DNA of 64,000 bases from Apostichopus japonicus (Eukaryota > Echinodermata > Holothuroidea > Aspidochirotida > Stichopodidae). Position 1 is the stretch's first letter. The number at the start of each line of letters is the position of its first letter. The position numbers were made by a program, and so were the translations under genes. The stretch covers positions 8,151,501-8,215,500 of the forward strand of contig NC_092581.1 of the NCBI RefSeq assembly GCF_037975245.1, read 5' to 3'. The notes under the pieces are model-generated. The model had not been told where the DNA came from. It saw only the letters and a list, made by a program, of their open reading frames with translations, and did no database searches. This document shows, piece after piece, positions 22,118 to 32,300 of the stretch.

Positions 22118-22455
22118 ATAACATACATCCCGATGGTTTGGGGCAGGAGATATGGGGTGTAAAGAAAGTCGGTAATTAAGCAAACTTGTAAAGTTTGCAT
22201 GCAAGTTCAGAAAGATCAATTATCTCACACATGACCAAAACAAGGTTCACTCATGACATATGGGATGGGGTCTGGCGTACCAGATTGAGAAATGTATAAG
22301 TTGAGTGTCAATGGGACTTATGTGACCTTGATTTGAGGGCCAACCACACAAACTCACCTGAGAACACAAAATGGACCCTCTTTGCATTCTGTACCACAAT
22401 TTCCAGTCATTGACTAGTCTCCAACAAAACGGCATATTGTAATAGCCATATTTTT

Positions 22456-22801
22456 TTAAAGGGTGTGAAGACTCGCGCAAAAAGAAACGTCTAGTGCCAG
22501 TAATCTGACCTAGTTTCGAATGAGGTGTAACAGAAGTGTTACACACCACCATCGATCCCAGAAAATGCACACACAGCTTGCTACCGTCGGTAATTAGACA
22601 CTAGTGTACCTCAGTGAAAACAGCTGCGGTCAATACCCACAGCACGGTGTACTAACGATACAGCGATGGACATCTCAGGTCCAGCTAAAGATACTGTCTG
22701 CATTTTGTAGCGACAGGAGAAAAACTTCACTTGCAAGCAACAGAAAGTTAACTTTTTCAGTGCGCGGCACGCGGTTTGAGGCGAGTCTTCAATGCCTTTA
22801 A
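22456..22801. mobile_element. TTAA-flanked MITE, copy 2
   Basis: Same family as 20749-21118: TTAA at 22456-22459 and 22798-22801, with ends AGGGTGTGAAGACTCGCGC and GGCGAGTCTTCAATGCC. The interior is about 85-90% identical by eye, with a deletion of about 20 bases relative to copy 1 after CAGCTAAAGATA. Confidence 0.8.
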
Positions 22802-23469
22802 ATTCCACAAGAAATGGCCACTTCTTGATTGCAATTTCTCAAGAAAAGGGCAGTTCTTACATAAAAAGAACAGTTTTGTTCATGAAAAATTGAAAAACGG
22901 ATGCATTAACAAAAAGGCACTTCTACTTCACGAAAGGGGCATTTTAGAGGTTTTCAACAAAATTGGAGATAAATAACTGCCCAGAGGCGTAGCAATAAGT
23001 GTGTTGGTTTCCAAAGTTGAGTCCACAGATCAAAACTGTGCTAGTCATAATTTTGAGTAACTGAATGAGTGCCATGATATACATGTTTTTGTGTCATTTT
23101 ACAAACAACTCTTTATTATGATTATATATATTTTTGTGCCAACTTAGTGCGACATGAGTCGTAACTTTTGGACCTGTACTGTAGGACCTATGTAGGAAAA
23201 TGTACGAGAAAATCGAGGCGTTATTTCGTTGAGATGATGCGGAACACACGAAAACTTCTTTGGTGGACGTTCTATAACAAATATTACAAAAGTTATATTA
23301 ATGAAGGAAGAAAAAAGTGGAATAGCATGCCATGACAGGGAGTCTCAGAAGACATATTTGTATGTATACCATGTATGTACATAAATTGTACTTATATTAT
23401 TTTCAGTGTGTCCTGAGTACGAATATCTAGATGTAAGTACTTTCCTTGGTACAGGGAATTGTGAGTTTA
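22802..23469. other. Intergenic sequence; no gene seen
   Basis: Begins with lower-complexity AAGAAAAGGGCA-like repeats next to the MITE. A CAGAGGCGTAGC string at about 22983 looks like a transposon end, but no partner was found. Confidence 0.45.
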
Positions 23470-23800
23470 GTTTAGTACTATAGTAGAAAAACAGGATCAG
23501 GAGGTACTCAAGTCACCATCAAGGACCCTATAGGAGAGAGAAAAAACTGAAGACACAAACACTCAGACACGATTACAACTTGTCTAAAGCATTCTTAAAC
23601 CCCATTCACACTACTTGCAAGTACAACTTTCTCAGGCAAACCGTTCCACTCATTCACCACCATATTAGAAAGAAAAGTTATGCCGAATATTAATCCTACT
23701 TTGTGACTTTTGGGGTTTAAGAAATGACCTCTGTTACAACTATACTATTAGCAAACATGAAAATGTCAGTGAAGGCTAAATTTTCAAAACCATACACAAT
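23470..23800 (-). pseudogene. LINE (non-LTR retrotransposon) 3' end, reverse-transcriptase C-terminus, degraded
   Basis: Read on the minus strand, the frame ending at TAA (23575-23573) gives SNMVVNEWNGLPEKVVLASS then VNGVKNALDKL. This is the widely shared C-terminus of CR1/L2-type LINE reverse transcriptases (N.VVNEWN.LP..VV.A.SVN.FKN.LDK). Upstream, RGHFLNPKSHK continues in frame and an FTDIFMFANS segment follows in another frame, so at least one frameshift is present. Only the 3' tail is present, typical of 5'-truncated LINE copies. Confidence 0.85.
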
Positions 23801-24690
23801 GTAAATGTGACTACAATATTTTAATCGAAAAAAAAAGTGCACCGATCAATGTACGTATAAGATGAGGATGTTGGACAGTAGGAAACGTGCTTCAAACATG
23901 TGATGATGCTTTCAAATTTGTAAGTGTCCTAGAGTTTTAGATGGTTGAGAAGTGAAGATCGAGAGGTCTCCTGGTTATCAATGTATTGATCAGAATAAAG
24001 TGGCATTACCAGCAACTTCAATTCCATGTTTACCCTTGAAGCAGAGAAATCTCGTAAGAGTCTGCCAAAGTCCTATATTTGCCCTTTCCCACGTCGAAGG
24101 CGCTCTTGTGTTCTTTGTGACTAGCTAAAAAAATGATATCATGCACCAATGGCAATCTGAAAAATTACTCAATTGCAGCTGTTTTTTAAAAATTTCTTGA
24201 GACTCGGTTCAGTTGATGTATGCCATTAATCTAGAGATCCTTTGCAGTGAAAATGGTTTTTCAATGGTTCTCAAAATGTTTTTTCAATGGTAAGAAATGC
24301 TGGAGAATTGCCCATTGTAGCAATTTCAATTATCTTTTGTTTTGTTCTCCTGGAGAATACTTTTAATAGTCGTTCTGATTTATATTGCAGGCTCGAATTT
24401 TTGCAGGCTCGAAACATTCGCGGTGACATCCTTTTCCTACCGAATCAAGAAAGGACATTCGGCTTTCCATGTTGTTGCAGATATCTAGCTACCTCTTGAT
24501 ATATTTATCTGGTCAGCCAAAGTAGAGCGCAAAATTCAAATTAGTTCTCATCATCTGAAAAGGCCTTTTAAATTTTTATGATAATTACTGGTAAAGGTGA
24601 GCATAAAACCGTTTTTCGTTTCAAGAAATTAGTTAATTGATGTTTTGCCATTTGTGTATTGTAGGCAATCTAAAAATCAGCGATTCTATA
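23801..24690. other. NDC80 upstream sequence; possible 5' UTR exon not resolved
   Basis: A noncoding first exon of NDC80 should lie upstream of the acceptor at 26273. A candidate donor, GTAAAG|GTGAGC, occurs at 24596/24597. No promoter element can be assigned with confidence. Confidence 0.3.
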
Positions 24691-24722
24691 GATCTAACGT
24701 TAGGCCTTCTTAACGTTAGATC
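24691..24722. repeat. 12-bp inverted repeat with AACGTT cores
   Basis: GATCTAACGTTA (24691-24702) and TAACGTTAGATC (24711-24722) form perfect arms around an 8-base loop. Two more GTTAACGTTAG/AACGTAGG words lie within the next 80 bases. It could be a clustered transcription-factor site near the NDC80 promoter, but this is inference. Confidence 0.6.
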
Positions 24723-25222
24723 AAGGCGTAATACGTTTGCGACTGCAGAAGTTCACATCACAACGCTCCTTGAACGTAGGCCTAGTACTAGTGTTAACGT
24801 TAGGCTAGCAATAGTACTGTAGTAGTACTTAGCAGTAACACCTTGGGCTACCGTAGTACTTTGCATCACAAACTTTATAATCACCTTAACGCCTAACACC
24901 AGAATGATGCAACTACAAAAGGAGAATGGATTTAGTTGCCATTGCTAGGCAAGCCTAATGAATCATCAATGTACAACTACAAAATTGCCAAATGCCAATA
25001 AGATTTAATTTCTGTGGTTGGTTGTTTTCCTTAAATTGTCTGAACTAGGCTAGGCTTGTTATGTTAGATTGCACATCTGTAGGCTAGACACTTAGAAATA
25101 AAGCAGCCTGAAAATTTATGCAAAACATTGCCTGATTGCTTTGAATACTTTGACTTATATTGTCAAGATTTTTTTAAGTTTGATTTATTCCAGGCCTAGT
25201 CTTTTAGACCCATAGTAAGCAG

Positions 25223-26130
25223 TAGTGCTGATAGTCGACTCTTTCTTTTGTAGTCGATTAATCACATACTGTAGCTCTTCTCGCGATTACTTGGTTACAG
25301 ATATGACCTCATCACTGTCATATTTACATTGCAGAAATAGTCAAAGCAAATCTTTCTCCATGGTGCACTCTCTTTATTTGTTCTTTCGTGTCTTAATGTG
25401 TGGTGTCTAATTCATGTTAAAACACCTACCAAACAAGTTTCAATCTACGTTTCTTAAAATCATCCATAGTAAATCAAAAACTTTGGAATGAATCTACAAG
25501 GCTACTTCAGCTACAAGCACTTATAAAAGCAAACATGCACAATAAAAACAAACATGCAAACAATGGTTGTTTCACCTTGTAGCGGTGTGATGATCAGTAT
25601 AACAGTTTTCTGTAGAAGGACGTTCAACGTTCTAGGCTTTAGCCTAGCCCAATAGCAGGCACATATTTTGCACATTGAAATGAAATTCCACTGCAATCGA
25701 CACACTCTATCAGACATCCGATAAATGTGAACCAGGGCAGTAATAAAGTAATTGTAAACATGTTTGAAGAAATGACAAATACTGAATGGCAATTGTAATT
25801 GCTAGGACTGAATGTTGCACTTCATGACAAGGGTATTTCTGACAAGCAAATGCATGAATCTTACTGGAGCAGATGCTTGCCAATTTTTAACACAGCACAG
25901 TGCTAACTGAAGCATCGTGAGAACCTGTATACTTATTGCGATATTTGCTGACAAACTGCTTTAGTGTTGTTTATGATAGCTTAGGCTATTTTTCAAAAGC
26001 AGATTATGGGTACAGTGCTACTGTAGCTTGTAGTCCAGTAATCGCAACTTAGGTTTTGAGGGCGATTAATCGAACTAACAAAGTGTAATCGTGACTACTG
26101 GCGATTAATCGATTTCGACTATCAGCACTA
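25223..26130. mobile_element. hAT-like element with 8-bp target duplication, next to NDC80
   Basis: The ends TAGTGCTGATAGTCGA (25223-25238) and TCGACTATCAGCACTA (about 26115-26130, with one base inserted) are inverted repeats. The flanks GTAAGCAG (25215-25222 and 26131-26138) are identical. Near both ends GATTAATCG-like words repeat. It is about 908 bp, with no transposase frame. It sits 150 bp upstream of the first coding NDC80 exon, in a presumed 5' intron or promoter. Confidence 0.88.
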
Positions 26131-26273
26131 GTAAGCAGGGTAGTTAATACAAGACCATAACAATGCAATTTATTTTTGTTGTCAGTAATAAACTACATAT
26201 CAGCAGTGTTCTACCTTCTTACAGGATTAATAACTTTAAACTGATTAATATGTTAACTTCTTTCCCTGTGTAG

Positions 26274-26392
26274 CACTTGAAAGAACATGATGCGGCCAAG
26301 TGTAAGCAGCAGAAGGTCCTCAGCAGGAGGAAGGCAATCATCTGCTGGAGGAAGAGCTTCTCTAGCGCCAATGAGGATCAAGCAAGATAATG
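26274..26392 (+). CDS. NDC80: NDC80 first coding exon: basic tail
   Basis: The acceptor is TTTCCCTGTGTAG (26273), so a noncoding 5' exon must precede it. Two consecutive ATGs occur (26287 and 26290); the second aligns better with the human start (MRPSVSS versus MKRSSVSS). The peptide [19 protein letters not shown] is rich in Aurora-kinase-like R-x-S sites. The exon exits in phase 1. Confidence 0.92.
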
Positions 26393-29300
26393 GTATGACA
26401 TGAGACCAATGGGATGTCATATTATATTTCATGATAAAGTTAATACTTAGACATTTCCTGCAATAGAATATGTTGCTCTAAACTGAAACATTTCATTTGT
26501 ATATCTCAATATGCTTTATAATTCATGTTCCTGCTTTTTGGTTCCTCTCTCATGTTTCAGTATGTTATTGTTACTTCTACGGTAATTAATTACTGTTATT
26601 AATACTGTATGTTGGATTGGTTTTTTCAAATTCAAATTATGTGTTACTGTAACAAAATGTCTTATTACTCTTTAGTGTTGATATTGCCTGCATCCACTCT
26701 TTTATAGTTTAACATAAGATGGTGGTGTACTAAACAATTACTTATAGCGTTCAGTGTAATGGGCTTTACCTGTTTACAAGTTTGATTCATTCGATTGATC
26801 TGTCTGGCAAATAGTGATGCAATTTGATAAAAGCACACTGATCACAAGGTGTGGAAAGGAAAATAGTTGGGATTATCTTTGTTTTGTTATAATCTACAAT
26901 CGTTTAATTTTCACTAAGTTTACTGCTTCATTTACTGTGACATTTCAAATTATATAGTGGCTATGGCAGATTGTGTTTCTCCCTTATGGGATCTTTGAAA
27001 CTACACTACATGGTTGAAATTTCTGGTCAGCTATCAGTGTTGCAGTTCAACCATTTAGTAATCATCACTGTCTTTGCAGTTACCAACATTGGACGTGGTG
27101 GTAGAACTTCCGTTGGAGGGCGCCAGTCATTTGGCAGTGCAAATAGTGCTGGATCATCAAGAAAGAGACCTGTTTCAAGGTTCAGAATGGGACCACCTAC
27201 CACCTCCAGAAGGTTACTAATATTTCTTCTATTGTGTTCTTCATTATAGTGTTTCTCATACTAAATGACAAATTTTCATAGAGAGTGTTCCTGGGTACTT
27301 TTGTTGTACCCAGTTTGCATACAGTTTCTTCCACAACTTACACAACATTTGAACACTGACTGTCTTTAAGAAAACTCTCAAGTGATCCTTATCACCTGTG
27401 CAAGTTTAACCCCTTTCACTAGCTTAACATACATGTGTTTGAGCAAAATAATGAATGCTAAAGTTCCAGTTGTGTTTCTTTCCTCTGTCGTAGGGGGGTT
27501 CAAAAAGTCTTAGCAAGTGAAATAAGATGTGTGTTTATTGCAGTTTCTACAGTGTAGTTGGTTGACATTGCAAGCAAAGATTTGCCCCTTTTGGGAGCTG
27601 CTAAGTTTAAATGGAAAACTTCTACCTTTCCAAAATTTGATTTAATCAGTGATGTTTTCTGGTATTATGCAGGACTGGAGTATAACTTAACTCGGTATTT
27701 ACAATCATTTGAAATAAAAAAATGTATTCCACTTTGGTTAAAATCATGGAATACAGCTTTCATATTTTGTTTACCCTGGTGTGTGATTCGAGTTGAAACA
27801 GTTCTTCGAAATGTACTCTGTGAGAGTAACTAAAATATTACTTGCCAATATGCAAAATTCATTCAACACTACAGTAAAAAATTCTATGTTTTAGTCTCTG
27901 TATATAACATTGGTTGATCTGACTGTCATTGTCAGCCTTACCAGTTACCATTACATTCACAAGCTCTATCAGGCTGTTTTGTATATTTGAGAACTTGCTA
28001 TGAGAGTGCTGTGGCAATGTACTTGTTTTCATAGTTGTATTCTTAAATCTCCTCCACTGAATTCTAACTTTGATTGTAATAAGTATATAATCAGTGATAT
28101 TGTTTCTTAATCTAGATCTTGTTTGTAATGATCTTTGTAATGATTGTTTTAGTCTCTGTACATAACATTGGGTGATCTTACTGTAATTGTTACTTGTTAA
28201 CCTTACCAGTTACCAGTTACCATAACATTCACAAGCTCTATCAGGCTGTTTCGTATATTTGAGAACTTGCTATGAGAGTGCTGTGGAAATGTATTTGTTT
28301 TCATAGTTGTATTCTTAAATCTCCTCAATTGAATTCTAACTTTGATTGTAATAAGTAATCAGTAATATTGTTTCTTAATCTTAATATTGTTTGTAATGAT
28401 CTTTTGGGATTTAGGTCATCGGCATCAAGCATTCGTGGCCACGAAGTTCTCAAAGATACTAGACCTCTCAAGGATAAGTCCTTTATGCATCAAGAGATTA
28501 GGGACATCATGCAGGTGAGTATCAGATTTAGATTGATTCAGACTACAAACTAGTCGGTTGAAAAGAAATTAAATTAATATTTTAGTTCAATTATTAACAT
28601 AGTTAATTTGCTGTACTAGTACATTGCTAGTAAACCACCAGAGAGCTGTTTTACCATTTACAACTTCAATTCACAATTTTTTTTAAAACCTTAATAATAT
28701 CAGATCAGCAATTTGTTGTATTTTCTGCTCCAGTCATGTCAAAATAAGTAACCTGGTGATAAGTGTTGACTTGAAGCTCACAGTCAGTATCTGTAATTTA
28801 GGCAACAGGTCACCTACATTAGGTTAGATTGTTATCATATAAATATACTCTTTGATTATTATCACATTCAGTTCTTGTTTAAATGCTTCTTTGGAAGCTG
28901 AAACTACATCATTGTATTGCACACTCTGTGTACCTTGTATGATGTTTTACTCCTCACAACATGTGCCTGTTGGCTGTACCATAGGCTATTAACAGGCTTG
29001 AAAAGTCTCAGATATGTCAAGCAATAGAAAGGATTCCATTCTAAATACCAGTGAACTGATATCTTATACTCATTGATATGTAGAAAACATTAGCTCTTGA
29101 ATTCTCTTGTATAGAAATTTTTTAAACCCAAGCTTTGACCAATCTCTATATAAATCTTTTCCCCTTCCAGCTTTTTTGACATATCCCAGCAAACTTGGAA
29201 AGGAAAGTGAAAAAGTTCATGGTAGTAGTCATAAGGAAATATTGTTATCTATAGGATATAATACTATATAGTACATATAAAATCTATTGTTGTTAAATAT

Positions 29301-32300
29301 ATTTTGTGACTACAATTTTACCTCAAAGCTTTTACTATTTGTCTACAGTTTCTCCAAGACTATAACTGTCCACACCCGATCACTCACAAGATATTGATGA
29401 GTCCAACCACAAAAGATTTCCTGAGAGTATTTGAGTTTATCTACAGTTTCCTTCATCCTAACTATAAGATGCCAGCTAAGCACGAAGAGGAGATACCACA
29501 AATCTATAAAAACCTCAGGTAGGACTTATATAAAAGCTTGGAATTTGATGGAGTAGTGCAGGGTTCAGTTAACAGTGTGTTATGATGAGCAGGGTTAAGA
29601 TTTAACTATGTGAGAGTGAATATTATTCAGCTAACAGTGTGTTATGTTGAGGGTGTTACATGTGTTATAACGAGCAAAGTTCAGAACAACGGATTGGAGA
29701 AATGAGGCAGTCATTGTTCTTATATTGTATAATTATGAAATAATTTGCCTTGCAAAGAAGTCAGATATTGAAAGTTACTACCCAGGTAATTTAACTTTGC
29801 ACTTTGGTATGTTCTAACATGAAGGAGAATTATATGAAACAGCTACATACTGTATGATTTCTACATCATCTGTCCACTTAAGCAGCTTCATGGCTCTGAA
29901 CATACAACTTGTACAGAAATGATGAATATGTTTTGTTTGTTTCAGATATCCATTTACAATGTCCAAAACAGCAATGTTCTCACTGGGAAGTCCACACACA
30001 TGGCCGCACATCTTGGGTGCTCTTCACTGGCTCACAGATACCGTAAAGGTGAAAGATCAGAAAAGATTACAGCTTCCTTGCATGGGTTTACTTATTCCTA
30101 CCCCTCCCACGCCCACATTTTAGACATTGATTTATAATGTCAAACTTTAATCAAGCTCTTCACCTTTGTGACCATTGGCTGCTATGAAGGTACTAAGTTT
30201 GATGGTCAGGCATCTTGGTGACCTGAGATCACATAGTGGCACAGATATGCCCTAGGAGTGAACACAAGTGATACTGGTTCAAACATGTGTAACTAACTAT
30301 AAACTACAAAATGTTTAAATAGAATAGTTCTGCTTGTAAGCTAAGTCAAAGAAGAGGACAAATGAAATTATAAGAACATTCAAGTTTAACCCAAAGAATG
30401 CAAAGATATGCATGCAGGAACAAATCATTATCGCTAGACTTTACATTGCAATGTAAATGCTATGTCCAGTCAATATTTATGTTCCAATGCAGTTGCTTGT
30501 ATATTCATACATTGTCATTCATGAGCAATATGATCAAAGTAGTAAACTAATGAAGAGCCAGGGGTCCATATTGTGCATTCAATATGAAGGACAGTTATGA
30601 TTTTCATGTACTATTCACTACACAGTTTGAAACTGCTTTCACTACAGTCACATGATGTTAGGATAAAGTTGAAGGTAGTGATGTGGCTAACTGACAGAAT
30701 TACCTCATAGCTGTAAAATGATCAAGATAAGAAAAATTAGCTTTAGCAACAAAGACAAAGACTAGAATATGAAAAATTGTTTCAGTTTGTTTTAATTTAT
30801 GTTATATATCTGAGACATGTTCACTATAATGCAATGGTTCAAATAGCTTGACAGGCATTCATGAAGCTGAAATAGTTGTTGTCTGATTATAACTGTTTAA
30901 TTCAGTGATGACATAAGGGGTGGTGCAAATCCTTGTTGGGATACAATTGGTGAAAGTGAAGTTAAAGTACACAACATTTTTGAAAACTTATTAAGCACAA
31001 ATTAGTGCTAGAAGCAGACTTTCACTTCTTTGGCAATATGACAATATTGGCAGATAACAATGTTCAAATGTTTGTTGTAAGAAAGAACGACTTTATCATT
31101 CTGACTGAATGCAGTATTAGGACTGTTGGCATTCAGTATGGTGCTAAGGAATGTTGTTGAATTTGATGATTTTTTTATAGCAAATCTTTAGCTCCTGCCA
31201 AACTGACCATGACCAGACTCTAGTTTGCTGTGAAAGACCTCTTTCCTGTAAAAGACCTGTGTACTTACAACAGATCCCCAACACACTAACTGACTGATCA
31301 GCACACACAACAACTGTTTACTGTCAATGATGCAAGTTTGTTTAGGTCACATGCAAATTTATTACCGTGTGACTGGTTACATTTGTTAAATCTGAGATTT
31401 TATTAGTTAATCACAGCATTGACGACTGCCAGTCAAAAAAAACCCTACAAGTTCATTTTTCCCAACTGAAGCTGAAGCGATTTAAAACTGGTAAAAGAAA
31501 CTTCAGTAGTCATCTTTAGCACTCGCACACTTCCTGAAGATCAATGACTTACTACATGATGATGGTTGAGTTGAGTGAGGCCTTGATCAGTCAGGCAGGT
31601 GTTTGGCGGGCTGTAGGGTATTTATCAGATGAAAACTTGTTGTCATGACGTTAAGTTTCTTCTCGTATAGTATGCCCTGCAAGTTGACATAAATCAGCTC
31701 CTGTTTTGCACTGGAGGACCACCAGAAGATGCAGAGAACTTTCAAGAAGTGTCAGACATTGAGGTAGAGCTATCTATTATCTATATATTATATAAAGAAT
31801 ACAAGCTCCATTAAATAGAAGCTTGAATTATCAGTCTCTGGCTTAAGAATTCAATATCTCAAGTTAATTGTTTGTAAGGATGCAATGGTTTAACTAGTGG
31901 ACTTTAGTTTAAATGATGTAACAGTTTCCATTGGATACCAGTCCAGTGTGAATTATTTACCTTTGGTGTAAAAGATTCCCCATCTACGGTTCTACCATCA
32001 ATCTTTTTCTTTGTCTCAAGCTGTGAATATCATTTCAAGTTACAAGTATATCCATCATGTTTAAAAGTATTCAGCATCTGCATTTTTGGTTTAAAGAATG
32101 CAAGCATTAATTATTAATGATTTTGCAGATTTTAAGCTAAACTTGTTGAATGAAATTGCATGTCTTTTTATGTCTGAAATGAAACTGACAAACAATCAAG
32201 CTACTTTCATTGTTCAAGGTGCTTGGAGTCAGTGATGTGAAAATACATCGCAAGTTGGAGCAATGGCATCTCATAACTCCGTTCTCTCCTACAGGTCTTT

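Noticed and set aside
27558-27833. 91-codon frame in an NDC80 intron
   Set aside because: It lies between NDC80 exons, has AT-rich codon use and no splice support.
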